Position numbers and translations under genes: made by a program. Positions 10,359 to 19,308 of a stretch of DNA of 64,000 nt are shown piece after piece. This stretch comes from Dyella halodurans (GTDB lineage Bacteria; Pseudomonadota; Gammaproteobacteria; Xanthomonadales; Rhodanobacteraceae). How positions within the stretch are numbered: position 1 is the first letter of the stretch; the number at the start of each line of letters is the position of its first letter. The notes under the pieces are model-generated. The model did no database searches. It was not told the origin of the DNA and saw only the letters and a program-made list of their open reading frames with translations. The stretch spans positions 186,001 through 250,000 of the forward strand of contig NZ_JAPDPF010000008.1 in assembly GCF_026283925.1 (NCBI RefSeq), read 5' to 3'.

Positions 10359-12200
10359 ATGGATAGCCACCATTTCCTGCAGACGGCCCTGGTCTTTCTG
10401 GTGGCGACGGTCATCGCCGTACCGTTGACCAAGCGTTTCAAATTGGGCTCAGTGCTGGGTTATCTGTTGGCCGGCATCGTGATCGGTCCGCAGGAACTGG
10501 GCCTGGTCAACGACACCGCCGGGGTCGCCACCATTTCCGAATTTGGCATCGTGCTGATGCTGTTCGTGATCGGCCTGGAGTTGTCGCCGCAACGTCTTTG
10601 GGTGATGCGTCGTTCCGTGTTCGGCACCGGCGTGTTGCAGGTGCTGGCGACGGGCATCGTGATGGGCGCTGCAGCCTACTATCTGTTCGGTCTTACGGTG
10701 AAGGCAGCGAGCATCGTGGGTGGTAGCCTGGCCCTGTCGTCCACGGCGTTCGGCTTGCAGATACTCGCCGAACGCAAGGAGGCCGGCTCGCCCTATGGCC
10801 GCCAGGCGTTCGCCATCCTGTTGTTCCAGGACCTTGCGGCGATCCCGTTGATTGCCGCCGTGCCTTTACTGGCCAGCGCCTCGACCAAGCACGGCTTCGA
10901 TCTCACGGCGGTCACGCGCATGGTGGGCACCATCATCGCCGTGATGGTGGGTGGGCGGTATCTGTTGCGGCCCGTATTCCGTTTCGTTGCCAAGACCGAT
11001 TCGCTGGAGGTATCCACGGCCACGGCCTTGCTGGTGGTGATGGGTACCGCCTGGCTGATGGAGCTGGTCGGCGTGTCGGCGACGCTTGGCGCGTTCCTGG
11101 CCGGTGTGCTGCTTGCCGACTCCGAGTACCGGCATGACCTGGAGTCTCATCTCGAGCCGTTCAAGGGACTATTGCTCGGCTTGTTTTTCATCAGCGTCGG
11201 CATGTCGATGGACGTCACCTTGCTGCTGCAGCAACCGTTGCGCGTGGCCACGCTGGTCGGCTACCTGATGTTGATGAAGGGCGTGTTGTTGTGGCCGCTG
11301 GGTCGCATCGTGGGCGCGCTCGATCGCCGCGATGCCTTGCGTCTGGCCGTGCTGCTGGCCTGTGGCGGCGAGTTCGCCTTCGTGGTGTTGAAGCTGGCGC
11401 GCGAGCAGAACCTGATTTCCATCGAACAGCAGAACCTGCAGGTCCTGGTCATCACGTTGTCGATGGCGCTGACCCCATTGCTGGTCGTGCTGTGCGCCCG
11501 GGCGTTCGGCACCAAGCCGAAGAAGACCCGGGAGTTCGACACCATCACGGCCGATTCGCCGCGGGTGATCATCGCCGGCTATGGCCGCATGGGCCAGATC
11601 GTGGCGCGCGTGTTGCGCGCGCAGGGCATCTCTTTTGTGGCGCTCGACCCCTCGGTCGAGCAGATCGAAATGGTGCAGCGCTTCGGTGGTGCCAGCAACA
11701 TCTTCTACGGCGATCCGGCGCGGCCGGAAATGCTGCGCGCGGCGAAGATCGACCAGGCCGAGGTCTTCGTGCTGGCCACGGACGATCCCGAGGCGAGCCT
11801 GCGCACGGCGCGCGTGGTGCGCCGGCTGTATCCGAAGCTGAAGATCGTCGCCCGAGCACGCAATCGCCAGCATGTGTGGCGCCTGATGGATCTTGGCGTG
11901 GATGGCCCGATCCGTGAAACGCTGTATTCCAGCCTCAAGATGACGCGACAGACGCTGGAGGCGTTGGGCATGACGCCGGAACTGGCGGCGGACCGTGTGG
12001 AGCGCTTCCGTCGAAACGACGCCGAGCTGCTCGCGCGGCAGTACCTGGTCTACGACGACGACGCGCGCATCGTGCAGACCTCGCGCGAAGCGCTCAAGGA
12101 TCTCGACCAGCTGTTCCAGGCCGATGCCGAGCCGGAGCCCGCGCGCGAGCGCAACCGGCCCACCGGCGTGACGCCGGATGACAAGGATGTGACGCGCTAG
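10359..12200 (+). CDS. Monovalent cation:proton antiporter (CPA2, KefC/YbaL-like)
   Basis: A 613-residue inner-membrane antiporter. Residues about 1-385 form a Na+/H+ exchanger domain with roughly twelve helices (LGSVLGYLLAGIVIGPQELG, FGIVLMLFVIGLELSP, FLAGVLLADSEYRHDLE). A RCK/TrkA-N domain starts near residue 400 (VIIAGYGRMGQIVARVLRAQ), a Rossmann fold that binds NAD(H) or a similar ligand. The architecture is that of KefB/KefC/YbaL, which exchange K+ for protons and acidify the cytoplasm under electrophile stress. No kefF/kefG partner gene is adjacent, so glutathione gating is not shown. ATG 10359 has GGAG (10348-10351) seven bases upstream; an upstream TTG at 10338 is unlikely. Confidence 0.92.
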   Translation: MDSHHFLQTALVFLVATVIAVPLTKRFKLGSVLGYLLAGIVIGPQELGLVNDTAGVATISEFGIVLMLFVIGLELSPQRLWVMRRSVFGTGVLQVLATGIVMGAAAYYLFGLTVKAASIVGGSLALSSTAFGLQILAERKEAGSPYGRQAFAILLFQDLAAIPLIAAVPLLASASTKHGFDLTAVTRMVGTIIAVMVGGRYLLRPVFRFVAKTDSLEVSTATALLVVMGTAWLMELVGVSATLGAFLAGVLLADSEYRHDLESHLEPFKGLLLGLFFISVGMSMDVTLLLQQPLRVATLVGYLMLMKGVLLWPLGRIVGALDRRDALRLAVLLACGGEFAFVVLKLAREQNLISIEQQNLQVLVITLSMALTPLLVVLCARAFGTKPKKTREFDTITADSPRVIIAGYGRMGQIVARVLRAQGISFVALDPSVEQIEMVQRFGGASNIFYGDPARPEMLRAAKIDQAEVFVLATDDPEASLRTARVVRRLYPKLKIVARARNRQHVWRLMDLGVDGPIRETLYSSLKMTRQTLEALGMTPELAADRVERFRRNDAELLARQYLVYDDDARIVQTSREALKDLDQLFQADAEPEPARERNRPTGVTPDDKDVTR

Positions 12201-12337
12201 CGTTGCGTCGGCGCGGCAACGTCGATCGGTGCGATGCCTTCGATGCGCGCTCGCGAGTGCGCAAAGACCATGCGCTTCATGCTCGCGCCGGTACACGCAA
12301 GGCAGACGTGGCAACTTTCGCCGCGTTCGCAACTCAT
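12197..12337 (-). CDS. Possible 46-residue four-cysteine micro-protein
   Basis: A frame antisense to nothing but the last bases of the antiporter gene, inside the 237-base gap before the GT9 gene. It reads MSCERGESCHVCLACTGASM, with Cys at 3, 9, 12 and 15 and His at 10, a dense metal- or cluster-ligand-like pattern. The tail is basic (KRMVFAHSRARIEGIAPID). Its stop overlaps the antiporter stop by three bases. No good ribosome site is visible upstream of 12337. It may be a real small metal-binding protein or a chance frame; the composition is the only support. Confidence 0.3.
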   Translation of the reverse strand: MSCERGESCHVCLACTGASMKRMVFAHSRARIEGIAPIDVAAPTQR

Positions 12338-12437
12338 TTCGACGCGAATAAGGAAAGATGGCGCGGCCGGGAAGCCGTGCCGTCGAGGGGCGGATCGCTT
12401 CCGGGATCGGGCGTGGCCCGACGCCGGCTCTTCGTGC

Positions 12438-13607
12438 ATGCATTCGCGCGTTCCAGCCCATCCTGTCGTCATCCGCTTCGGCCGTCTTGGCGACACCATC
12501 TTGCTGCAGCCCTTGCTGCACAAGCTGCGTTGCCGCTACGGCAGGAAGTGCATCCTGGTATCGCTGGGCGACTGCTCGCGTGTGCTGTACGAGGGCCATG
12601 AGGATGTTGCCGAAGTCAGGCACTTCGACCAGCAGCATGGTTCCCTGTGGCTCAATCCGCGGCGCTTGCGCACCGCCTTGTCGATGCGTGCCATGCGCGG
12701 GGCACCGTTCTATATCTGCGAGCCCGACGTACGCGCACGCACCAAGGTACGCCCCATGCTTGCGCTGGCCGGCATTGCGAGCGAGCACTGCGTCTTTATC
12801 GAGGACCACCCGTTGCGCCCGGATGAGCACTGGGTCGACTGGCTGATGCGCTTTGCCGATGAAACACCAGACGCGTTCGCCGGTGTGCCGGGCGCGGGGC
12901 CTGGCCTGGCGCATGCGCCCCGCCTGGCACCTACCCAGGCAGAGCGCAACGGCGCTCGGGTCTGGCTGGCAGAGCGCGGCCTGGAAGGCCGCCCCCTGTT
13001 GCTGTTGCAGCCTGCGAACAAGCGAACCATGCGCTGGAATGGCGTGCGCCAGGCCGACGATGACGAAAAGTCATGGCCGGTCGAACGCTGGGCTGGCCTG
13101 GCCCGCGCGATGCTGCAGGAGATGCCGCAGGCAAGCGTGCTGCTGTGCGGGTCGGCGGCCGAAGCCGGCTATCTGGCATCGATAGGTGGCGCGGCCAGGC
13201 ATGCGCAGGTGATCGTGCCCAAGGAGGGCGTGCCGCTGGGCTATCTGCGTGCGCTGATGCATACCGCGCACAGCATGGTGTCGGTCGACACGGGGCCGGC
13301 CCACCTGGCCGCGGCGGTGGGGTGTCCGCTGGTGGTGCTGTTCGGTAATCGGTGGCCATCGCTGTGGACGCCGCGCAGCGGGGTGGGCAGCGCGGTCAGC
13401 GTACTCGGTGGCTTGCCGCAGGTTGAGCGCGTCGACCGGATCGGACTGGATCAGGTGGTACAGGCGTGGCGGCAATTGCCGCCACGGCCGGAGCCTCTGG
13501 CCAGGAAGCTGGCCGAGGATGCCCTTCAGTCAGATGGCTGGGCCGGCTGCCGCAGCATCTGCCGCACGCTCGGGATCGACGAGCCGGCGCGCGCGGCCAA
13601 TTCGTGA
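12438..13607 (+). CDS. Glycosyltransferase family 9 (heptosyltransferase-like)
   Basis: A 389-residue GT-B enzyme of family 9, the ADP-heptose:LPS heptosyltransferase family. The N-terminal Rossmann motif is VVIRFGRLGDTILLQPLLHKL at residues about 8-28. In the C-terminal half are LLLLQPANKRTMRWN, SVLLCGSAAEAGYL and the donor-site signature SVDTGPAHLAAAVGCPLVVLFG, which are diagnostic. ATG 12438 puts the Rossmann strand eight residues from the start, as expected. The upstream 68 codons of open frame are arginine-rich and unlikely to be coding. The gene stands alone, not in an LPS cluster, so the sugar and acceptor are uncertain. Its last 82 bases overlap the convergent ankyrin gene. Confidence 0.88.
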   Translation: MHSRVPAHPVVIRFGRLGDTILLQPLLHKLRCRYGRKCILVSLGDCSRVLYEGHEDVAEVRHFDQQHGSLWLNPRRLRTALSMRAMRGAPFYICEPDVRARTKVRPMLALAGIASEHCVFIEDHPLRPDEHWVDWLMRFADETPDAFAGVPGAGPGLAHAPRLAPTQAERNGARVWLAERGLEGRPLLLLQPANKRTMRWNGVRQADDDEKSWPVERWAGLARAMLQEMPQASVLLCGSAAEAGYLASIGGAARHAQVIVPKEGVPLGYLRALMHTAHSMVSVDTGPAHLAAAVGCPLVVLFGNRWPSLWTPRSGVGSAVSVLGGLPQVERVDRIGLDQVVQAWRQLPPRPEPLARKLAEDALQSDGWAGCRSICRTLGIDEPARAANS

Positions 13608-16600
13608 GCGATATCGACGTAGCCGATGGCGCGGGCCACGTCAGCCGCGGTGCGGCCAAACGCATCGGCGGCTTGGCGGTCGGCGCCGCGCGCCAGCAGC
13701 ACGCGCGCCGGTGCCAGCATGGCGTGCATGGCGCAGGCGTGCAGTGCGGTGACGCCACGCTGATCCGCGTGTTCCAGCACGGCGCCGGCATCCAGCAAGA
13801 CCGGAACCAGCGCGCCGATGTGGGTCGCGTCGCAGTCGCTGCCCGGGCGCAGGTGCGCACCCAGCAGCAATAGCAGTGGCGTCTTGCCTTCCTTGTCGGC
13901 CAGGCTTACGTCGGCACTGCGCTTCAGCAGCGCGTCGAACAGGCGCCGGGCACGCAGGCTGTCGTTGTACTCAAAGCCGAACTGCGCCGCGGCGTGCAAG
14001 GCGCCATGGCCACGCGCATCCACCGCGTTCACCTCGGCGCCGGCATCCAGCAACTGTTCGGCAATCTCGGGATAGCCCAGCGCAGCGGCCATCATCAGTG
14101 CAGTGGCATCGCCGGGCAGGCGTTGGTCCACGCTGACGCCATGCTGCAGCAATAGCGCGATCAACGCCTCGCGGCGTGCGCCAACCGCGGCGGTCAGCGG
14201 CGTCATGCCGTTGTTGGCGGCAAGCGTGGCATCCGCACCGGCTTCCAGCAGCAGGGCAGCGACGTCGCGGTGACCGGCGCCGCAGGCGTGCAGCAGGGCC
14301 GTGGCGCCTTGCTGGTCGCGCGTGTCCACTGCGAAGCCGAGTTCCAGCAGGCGCTCGACGGCGGTCAGCGCGCCAGCGGCGGCGGCCTGCGGCAGATCAT
14401 CGTCCCGCAGCGGCCGGCGTGGACGCGCCCAGTCGCCCCAGTTCAACCAGCGCTGCACCGCGGCGTGTTCCAGTGACAGGCCGAGCGGCGTCTCGCCATT
14501 GGCATCGATCGCCTCGGGATCGGCGCCGTGCGCCACCAGCGCACGCACCAGCGGCAGCGCGTTTTCGCCGTGCTCCAGCGCGGCGAACAGCGGCGTGCGG
14601 CCGTAATGGTCGCGGGTATTGGGATCGCAGCCGCGCGCCAATAGTGCCTGCAGCAGGGTGGGCTGCCCAAAGGTGGCAGCCAGGTGCACCGGAGTGCGTT
14701 CGCGCGCATCCGCGGTAAACGGATCGGCGCCGCGCTCGAGCATGGCCAAAGGCAAGGCGGCGCCCTGCACGCTGTCTTCCAGTCGCAGCAGGGCCTGGGT
14801 CATCAGGCCCGCGCCGGCCGGCGTCGCGCCGGCCTGCAGCAGATCCTCCACCGCCTCGGTGGCGGCAGGCAGCTGTTGCAGCAGCGCGTCGAACAGGCGG
14901 CGACCGAGCGGCGGCAGCTGTGGCTCGCGCTCTTCGATGGTGTCGGCATCGTCGACCAGCTGCGGTTGCAGGCGCGCCTCGGGATCGAGGGCGTGATCGA
15001 GCAACCAGCGCCGCGCCGCGCCCAGGCCCGCTGCGGAGAGATCCAGATAGAGCTGGGCCAGCTGCGCCTGCGGCCATTCGCGTACGCGTGCCGCAAAGGT
15101 CGACACGATGGCCCAGTGGCCGAAGCGCAGCGCATCGAGCAGGTGCGCCGGGGTATCGGCGCCTTCCGGCAGCGCGTCCATGCTGAGGCTGGCGGGCAGC
15201 GGGGTTTCCGGGTCAAGCAGGGCGACCAGGTCCCAGCGGCCGGCAGCCGCAGCATGGTCCAGCGCGCTGCGCCCGTCGCTGCCGACGGTCTTGGGCTCGG
15301 CGCCCAGTGCAAGCAGGGCACGCACCATGTCGGCATGCGCGTGTGGCGATTGGCAGGCCAGAGTCAGTGCATCGCGTCCGTGGCTGTCGCGCACGCGCGC
15401 ATCGGGCTGCGCTTCGGCCAGCAGTTTCACGATGCCCACGGCGCCGGCGCGCGAGGCTTCCATCAGGGCGGTGCTGCCGTGGCGATCGGTGAGTCCCACA
15501 TCGGCACCCGCGGTGCGCAATGCACGCGCAATCTGTTCGTGACCTTCCGCCGCGGCGGCCATCAAGGCGCTGCGATGGCGCGCACATACGGCATTGACGG
15601 AGGAGCGGTGCTTGAGCAGCAGCTTGACGCCTTCCACATCGTCGTCGGCCACGCCAGCCGCGGCGACGATCGCCGGCTCGCCATCGGGCGGATTCGGTTT
15701 GGCGCCACGTTCGAGCAGGAACTTCGCCACCGGCCAGTTGGCTGCGCGGCAGGCGACGGCGAGTGGACTGAGGCCGGCCTTGTTGAGCGCATTGATGGTG
15801 GCGCCAGCGTCGAGCAGCATGGCCGCCACGATCGGTTCGCCGCTCAGCACGGCGCCGTGCAGCGGGGTATTGCCCTCGGTGTCCGCCGCGAGCGGGCTGG
15901 CACCGTTGGACAGCAGGGTCATCACCGCGTCGGCGCGGCCGTGCCAGCTGTCGCGGGTCACCGCGAGCAGGGGCGTGAGGCCGCCATTGGCGCGGTTCAC
16001 GTCGGCACCTTTGGCGATCAGCGCACGCAACAGCCGGGTGTCGGGCAGCAAGGCCGCCAGGGTCAGCACGGGGCGCTGATCGCGCTCGCCGCTGGCTGCG
16101 ATGGTGTTCGGATCGGCGCCCGCCTCGACCAGGGCCAGGGCGCGCTCGATGTCGCTGTCTCGTACGGCAGCCAACAGGGCGCGTGCCTGTTCCGGCGTGC
16201 CGGCGGTGCGCTCTTCCTCGCTGAGTTGCGGCACGGGCTTCGGCGCCGGGGCCGATGGTCGCGGTTCGACCACGCCGGCAGACGGCTGCCGCAGCGGGCG
16301 TCGCGTTTCGCACAACAGGGCGCGCAGGGTGCGATTGGCAATCACCAGGCAGCCCAGTGGCATCAGCACCACGCCATAGATGGCCAGCGCCGCCGTGCGC
16401 AGTTCCGACGGCAGCACGCCGTAGAGCCCGGTCAGCGCGATGGCGACGAAGGCCAGCACCAGCAGCGCGAACGCCGCCGGCAGGAAGTGTGTGAAGAAAC
16501 GCTCCTCGCGCGACAGGTGGCGGCCAAACGTCAGGCTGCGCGCCGTCGCCGTGAAGATCCACGAGCCGTCGCTTTGCGCCGGATAGGCGTCATCCCACAC

Positions 16601-16993
16601 ATACACCAGCCCGAAGGCGGGCCAGACGCGCCACAGCGCCGTCAGCGCCACCATCAGCGCGCCCGCGAGCAGCAGGGCCGCGCCAAGGCTCGGCGCCTGG
16701 TTCAAGCGGAGCATGGGCCAGGCGACCAGCAGAAACACCAGCACCACGTAGCCGGTGAACATCACCAGATAGGCTGCGCCCCGGCGCAGCACGGTGCGGC
16801 CAAAATGAGGCTCCGGATCGAAGCCGATGGCATGGCACACCGCCGCCATGGTCAAGGCGTTGGCGATCAGCAGCGGGATCAATGCAAGCGGGTGTGCGCC
16901 GAGCGCGGCAATCGCCGTGGCGATCAGCCCAGGCACGAACCAGGCGAGTGCTTGCAGCAGCGGGGGCGGGCGACGCGTTTTTGAGTAGGCCAT
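13526..16993 (-). CDS. Large ankyrin-repeat membrane protein
   Basis: A 1155-residue protein. Residues about 1-245 carry six hydrophobic segments in three pairs (near 12-50, 72-130 and 168-220), so the N-terminal part is an inner-membrane domain. The rest is a long tandem array of about twenty ankyrin repeats, each with the G-TPLH/ALxxA and VxxLLxxGAD signatures (for example NTPLHGAVLSGEPIVAAMLL, TPVHLAATFGQPTLLQALLA, GHGALHAAAQF). One stretch in the middle (residues about 575-690) is degenerate and may be a separate linker fold. The array should face the cytoplasm and act as a protein-binding platform, but no partner is evident. Start at ATG 16993. The 3' end overlaps the GT9 gene convergently by 82 bases. 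Ankyrin proteins of this size with a polytopic N-terminus are known in Xanthomonadales but uncharacterised. Confidence 0.9.
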   Translation of the reverse strand: MAYSKTRRPPPLLQALAWFVPGLIATAIAALGAHPLALIPLLIANALTMAAVCHAIGFDPEPHFGRTVLRRGAAYLVMFTGYVVLVFLLVAWPMLRLNQAPSLGAALLLAGALMVALTALWRVWPAFGLVYVWDDAYPAQSDGSWIFTATARSLTFGRHLSREERFFTHFLPAAFALLVLAFVAIALTGLYGVLPSELRTAALAIYGVVLMPLGCLVIANRTLRALLCETRRPLRQPSAGVVEPRPSAPAPKPVPQLSEEERTAGTPEQARALLAAVRDSDIERALALVEAGADPNTIAASGERDQRPVLTLAALLPDTRLLRALIAKGADVNRANGGLTPLLAVTRDSWHGRADAVMTLLSNGASPLAADTEGNTPLHGAVLSGEPIVAAMLLDAGATINALNKAGLSPLAVACRAANWPVAKFLLERGAKPNPPDGEPAIVAAAGVADDDVEGVKLLLKHRSSVNAVCARHRSALMAAAAEGHEQIARALRTAGADVGLTDRHGSTALMEASRAGAVGIVKLLAEAQPDARVRDSHGRDALTLACQSPHAHADMVRALLALGAEPKTVGSDGRSALDHAAAAGRWDLVALLDPETPLPASLSMDALPEGADTPAHLLDALRFGHWAIVSTFAARVREWPQAQLAQLYLDLSAAGLGAARRWLLDHALDPEARLQPQLVDDADTIEEREPQLPPLGRRLFDALLQQLPAATEAVEDLLQAGATPAGAGLMTQALLRLEDSVQGAALPLAMLERGADPFTADARERTPVHLAATFGQPTLLQALLARGCDPNTRDHYGRTPLFAALEHGENALPLVRALVAHGADPEAIDANGETPLGLSLEHAAVQRWLNWGDWARPRRPLRDDDLPQAAAAGALTAVERLLELGFAVDTRDQQGATALLHACGAGHRDVAALLLEAGADATLAANNGMTPLTAAVGARREALIALLLQHGVSVDQRLPGDATALMMAAALGYPEIAEQLLDAGAEVNAVDARGHGALHAAAQFGFEYNDSLRARRLFDALLKRSADVSLADKEGKTPLLLLLGAHLRPGSDCDATHIGALVPVLLDAGAVLEHADQRGVTALHACAMHAMLAPARVLLARGADRQAADAFGRTAADVARAIGYVDIAHELAARAGSSIPSVRQMLRQPAQPSD

Positions 16994-17065
16994 GGGCGCG
17001 GAGTATAGGAATCGTGACGAGGGCAGACGGTAATCCCGTGTTAACAGCGTCGATCGAAGTGACGT

Positions 17066-17374
17066 TCAACGATCGCGGCTGCGATCCTGCGGTGCGCTCT
17101 TGTAGGCGAGATGATTGGCAGCGGCGAGCGTCTGCTGTGGTGGCAGCTGCAAGTGCCAGCCCTGCTCGCGCAAATGTGCCATCACCTGCTGGGCATCTTC
17201 CTGGGGAAGCTTGCGCTGGTCGTTGAGCTCGACCTCGAGCACCAGGCGCAACTCGCCGAGCATCTGGGTGAGCGAATCCGGCAGGGGGCTGAAGTCGTCG
17301 CGGCGGCCCAACCACAGGTAGGTATCGGGCTTGCGTTGGCTGGCATAGACAAAACAGTGCATAGGGGCACCCAT
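17066..17374 (-). CDS. YcgL domain-containing protein
   Basis: A small cytosolic protein of the gammaproteobacterial YcgL family. The family's N-terminal pattern is visible as MHCFVYASQRKPDTYLWLGR, followed by FSPLPDSLTQMLGELRLVLEVEL and LREQGWHLQLPP. The function of YcgL is unknown. The open frame gives 102 residues from ATG 17374. The homologous start is more likely the internal ATG at 17362, because the family begins MxCxVY, which would give 98 residues. Neither ATG has a clear ribosome site. It lies 72 bases upstream of the ankyrin gene on the same strand and may share its transcript. Confidence 0.82.
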   Translation of the reverse strand: MGAPMHCFVYASQRKPDTYLWLGRRDDFSPLPDSLTQMLGELRLVLEVELNDQRKLPQEDAQQVMAHLREQGWHLQLPPQQTLAAANHLAYKSAPQDRSRDR

Positions 17375-17559
17375 CGGCGCGAATCGTTAAGGAGGGCGCA
17401 CCGGCATCGGTACGGGCTGCAAGGGTAGCAGTCCGTGGCGTTGACGTCCCTGTCACGGCCTGAACGCCGCGATCTTCGGCCAACGCCCACGAACAGGCGG
17501 CATGGGTGGCCATCCCCCAAGAAAGATTGCTGCAACTGCACTTGCAAGCCCCGCGGCGA

Positions 17560-17576
17560 GCCGGCACAGTGCCGGC
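17560..17576. promoter_or_regulatory. Perfect 17-bp palindrome upstream of the FadL-type gene
   Basis: GCCGGCAC-A-GTGCCGGC is a perfect inverted repeat with a one-base centre, 92 bases before the porin start. This is the geometry of a dimeric repressor operator (TetR or similar). It lacks a U-tract, so it is not a terminator. The rest of the 294-base gap 17375-17668 holds no gene. Confidence 0.4.
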
Positions 17577-17668
17577 CGGGGGTGTTAAACGCGCGTATGA
17601 AATTAGCGAAATCGTCAATCCTCCCGCTACGACCCGAGCCAGATCAACAATAAGCAGGAGCAATGCTG

Positions 17669-19108
17669 ATGCAGATGTCTTTCCGTCAATTTTCACGTGC
17701 GGGCCGTCCGCTCACGCTTGCTGCGCTGAGCCTGGCCATCCTGGGGACGCTCGCCGCGCCGCAGCGCGCCGAAGCCAGCGCTTTCCAGTTGCATGAAGAC
17801 AGCGCCGCCGCCATGGGCCGCGCCTACGCCGGTTCCGCTACGGCGGGGGGTGACGTGTCGGTGGTGGCCAATAACCCGGCTGCGATGTCCGACCTGAAGG
17901 GTACGTATTTCCAGGCGGACATTACCGCCATCAATTTCGGCACCACCTTCAGCGGTTCTGCGCATGACGCGCTGGGTCGTCCGATCAGCGGCGGCAACGG
18001 CGGCGACGCCGGCACCACCATGCCGGTCCCGGCGATCTTCTTTGCCACCCAGATCGACGACAAGTGGCACGTCGGCGCCGGCTTCACCGTGCCGTTCGGC
18101 TTCCAGACCGAGTACGACCAGAACTGGATCGGCCGCTACAACGCCATCAAGTCGCAGTTCACCTCGCTGGATGCCACCTTGTCGGTGTCCTACGACGTGA
18201 CCGACAACTTTGCGCTGGGCCTGAGCGGCATCGCGCAGCGGACCTCGGCCGAACTGACCAGCGCCATCAACTACAACGCGGTCGGTCTGGGCCTGGTCAA
18301 CCAGGCGGCGCTGGCGGGTGCGCTGACCCCGGCTCAGGCGCAGGCACTGGGCCAGCAGGTCAACACCATCATTCCGCCGGGTTCGGACGGTATCGCCCGC
18401 ATCAAGGGTGACGACTGGGCCTATGGCTACCAGATCGGCGCGTACTGGAAGGTCACCTCGAACGACAAGCTGGCCTTCGACTATCGCTCGAAGATCTCGC
18501 ACACGCTCTCCGGCACGGCCAACTTCACCATGCCGCCGAACGTGCAGGCGCTGCTGTCCAGCCCGACCGTAGCTCCGCTGCTGGCCGGTGCCGGCGGCGT
18601 GCCGTTCACGCGCACCGAAGGCACCGCGCCGTTCACCACGCCGGCCACCGCCACCGCCAGTTACTGGCACCAGGAAGAGAAGTGGGGCATCGGTTCCGAC
18701 GTGTCCTGGACCAAGTGGGACGTGTTCAAGAACCTGACCGTCAACTACGCCAACCCGGCACAGCCGGCCAGCGTGGAACAGTTCAACTGGAAGAACAGCT
18801 GGTACGTGGCGGTCGGTGGCGACTACTACCTCAACGAAAAGGTCACGCTGCGCGCAGGCTTCGCGGTCGACACCACGCCGACCACGAACAGCACCCGCGA
18901 CCCGCGCGTGCCCGATGGCACCCGCCAGCTGCTGTCGTTCGGTATGGGCTACAAGGCCAGCGAGCATTTCGTGCTCAATGCCTCGTACGCGCACATCTTC
19001 GTCAACAAGGCGACCATCAACGCGACCAGCTCCACCGGCGACGTGCTGACCGGCAGCTCGGACGACTACGGCAACCTGCTGAGCTTCTCGGCCCAGTACA
19101 AGTTCTGA
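17669..19108 (+). CDS. FadL/OmpP1-type outer membrane transport protein
   Basis: A 479-residue outer-membrane porin of the FadL family, which carries long-chain fatty acids or other hydrophobic compounds. The signal peptide ends AAPQRAEA, and the mature N-terminus SAFQLHEDSAAAMGRAYAGSA with NNPAAM is the FadL hatch signature. The C-terminus SFSAQYKF ends in Phe, as beta-barrel substrates of BAM do. Three in-frame ATGs occur at 17663, 17669 and 17675. AGGAG ends at 17660, so 17669 has the best spacing (eight bases). A strong intrinsic terminator follows, and the gene is monocistronic. The substrate is unknown, but the next operon includes an aldehyde dehydrogenase of aromatic compounds, so a hydrophobic aromatic is possible. 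Confidence 0.93.
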   Translation: MQMSFRQFSRAGRPLTLAALSLAILGTLAAPQRAEASAFQLHEDSAAAMGRAYAGSATAGGDVSVVANNPAAMSDLKGTYFQADITAINFGTTFSGSAHDALGRPISGGNGGDAGTTMPVPAIFFATQIDDKWHVGAGFTVPFGFQTEYDQNWIGRYNAIKSQFTSLDATLSVSYDVTDNFALGLSGIAQRTSAELTSAINYNAVGLGLVNQAALAGALTPAQAQALGQQVNTIIPPGSDGIARIKGDDWAYGYQIGAYWKVTSNDKLAFDYRSKISHTLSGTANFTMPPNVQALLSSPTVAPLLAGAGGVPFTRTEGTAPFTTPATATASYWHQEEKWGIGSDVSWTKWDVFKNLTVNYANPAQPASVEQFNWKNSWYVAVGGDYYLNEKVTLRAGFAVDTTPTTNSTRDPRVPDGTRQLLSFGMGYKASEHFVLNASYAHIFVNKATINATSSTGDVLTGSSDDYGNLLSFSAQYKF

Positions 19109-19142
19109 TTCGCCGAACACCGCGAGTCACGAACGGTTCCAC

Positions 19143-19178
19143 AAAAAAACCTCCCCGCCTTGGCGGGGAGGTTTTTTT
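19143..19178. terminator. Intrinsic terminator, bidirectional
   Basis: The stem CCTCCCCGCC/GGCGGGGAGG (19150-19159 and 19162-19171) is flanked by seven A's before and seven T's after, so it can stop the FadL-type transcript on the plus strand and any transcript arriving from the right on the minus strand. Confidence 0.92.
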
Positions 19179-19212
19179 ATGGGGATCGTGCCAACCCGAC
19201 GCGCCCTTTTTT

Positions 19213-19285
19213 GTAGGAGCGCACCCTGTGCGCGAACACCCTACGTAGCGGTGACGCCGTGGTCGCGCACAGGGTGCGCTCCTAC
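19213..19285. repeat. Short palindromic repeat (GTAGGAGC family), copy A
   Basis: Two 23-base arms, 19213-19235 (GTAGGAGCGCACCCTGTGCG...) and its exact reverse complement at 19263-19285, enclose a 27-base centre containing GCGGTGACGCC. A related longer copy lies at 38241-38385. Both sit immediately after an intrinsic terminator. The type resembles REP/BIME elements of pseudomonads and xanthomonads and is noncoding. Confidence 0.8.
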
Positions 19286-19308
19286 ATCGAAAAAACGCGG
19301 GCCGTCGG

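Noticed and set aside
14684-16984. 766-codon plus-strand open frame
   Set aside because: Antisense of the ankyrin gene; periodicity only mirrors the repeats on the other strand.
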